Under the pieces are notes generated by a model. That model made no database searches, was not told the origin of the DNA, and saw only the letters and a program-made list of their open reading frames with translations. Both the position numbers and the translations under genes were made by a program. Below, one piece after another: positions 63,644-64,000 of a DNA stretch of 64,000 nucleotides (positions are counted from its first letter, which is position 1; every line of letters begins with the position of its first letter). The DNA comes from Notospermus geniculatus (Eukaryota; Nemertea; Pilidiophora; Heteronemertea; Lineidae), in NCBI GenBank assembly GCA_002633025.1, contig NMRB01000435.1:86169-150168 (forward strand), written 5' to 3'.

Positions 63644-64000
63644 CACTGCGATTGTCACATTGTACATGGCATGTGAGTGGATTAGGGTTAACACTGCGAG
63701 AGGAGTGATACAGTTCAGTTCAGTATCAATTCCGTTTCAAGTACCAATGTACAGTACCTACTGGTATTTAGTTTCAAGTTGAGAAGAGCCAGTCACAAAG
63801 GCGACGAAAACCAAAACCAACGCTGCAATTAACAAAGCAACATGTTTGAAAGGTCTGCTTCAGAAGTGTACGTCCTGAAGCGGTTTCGGGCAATGGCGTC
63901 GTTATTAATACGGCCATTATAAAAAACGATTAGCGCAAATATGGTTGTACCAAATTGACGCAATTATCCGTCCGAATGTAAATAGAACCCGCCAACTACC
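63644..64000. other. Right flank, no feature seen
   Basis: I see no exon or recognisable repeat. A run of short near-duplicate words (cagtaccta, cagttcagttcag) occurs at 63710-63770. Confidence 0.6.

Overview
The window is animal nuclear DNA. The genes are split into many small exons with GT-AG introns, and the introns and intergenic DNA are packed with short inverted-repeat elements, tRNA-derived SINEs and minisatellites. The gene content (a chordate-like ATM, a collagen prolyl 4-hydroxylase, a serine racemase/threonine dehydratase-family enzyme and an FMRFamide-receptor-like GPCR) fits a marine invertebrate deuterostome. The strongest hint to the lineage is a set of intronic minisatellites whose units contain the 5' splice site itself. 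From memory, unchecked, such repeats were reported in amphioxus under the name 'mirage'. A cephalochordate (Branchiostoma-like) is my best guess; species was not determined. Two runs of N (1121-1326 and 50388-50889) and five single Ns show that this is a draft assembly.

Layout. 1-2225: repeats only. 2226-4528 (-): three-exon PLP enzyme, 341 aa. 4562-6032: a 1.47-kb terminal-inverted-repeat element just upstream of it. 8086-39984 (-): an essentially complete ATM kinase gene, 52 coding exons, about 3,000 aa, from the TAN motif through FAT and PI3K-like kinase domains to FATC. 41910-49442 (+): nine-exon gene, 691 aa, for an unrecognised coiled-coil protein with a signal peptide and one membrane segment. 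53265-60981 (-): twelve-exon prolyl 4-hydroxylase alpha subunit, 566 aa, with all iron and 2-oxoglutarate ligands. 62239-63258 (+): intronless 339-aa class A GPCR, followed by a remnant of a tandem paralogue (63299-63643).

The genes do not form an operon or an obvious shared pathway. ATM acts in nuclear DNA-damage signalling, P4HA in the ER on collagen, the dehydratase in amino-acid metabolism and the GPCR at the cell surface. ATM and the coiled-coil gene are divergently transcribed from a 1.9-kb intergenic stretch; the vertebrate ATM partner NPAT is not seen there.

The most striking feature is how splice sites have become repeat units. Four introns carry minisatellites that start at the exon end and repeat the donor (three in ATM, one in P4HA), a fifth donor is in a 10-bp duplication, and one ATM acceptor lies in a perfect 67-bp duplication. 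Elements nested inside elements, and large foldback hairpins, make up most of the rest. I saw no transposase, reverse transcriptase, CRISPR array, rRNA or intact tRNA gene.
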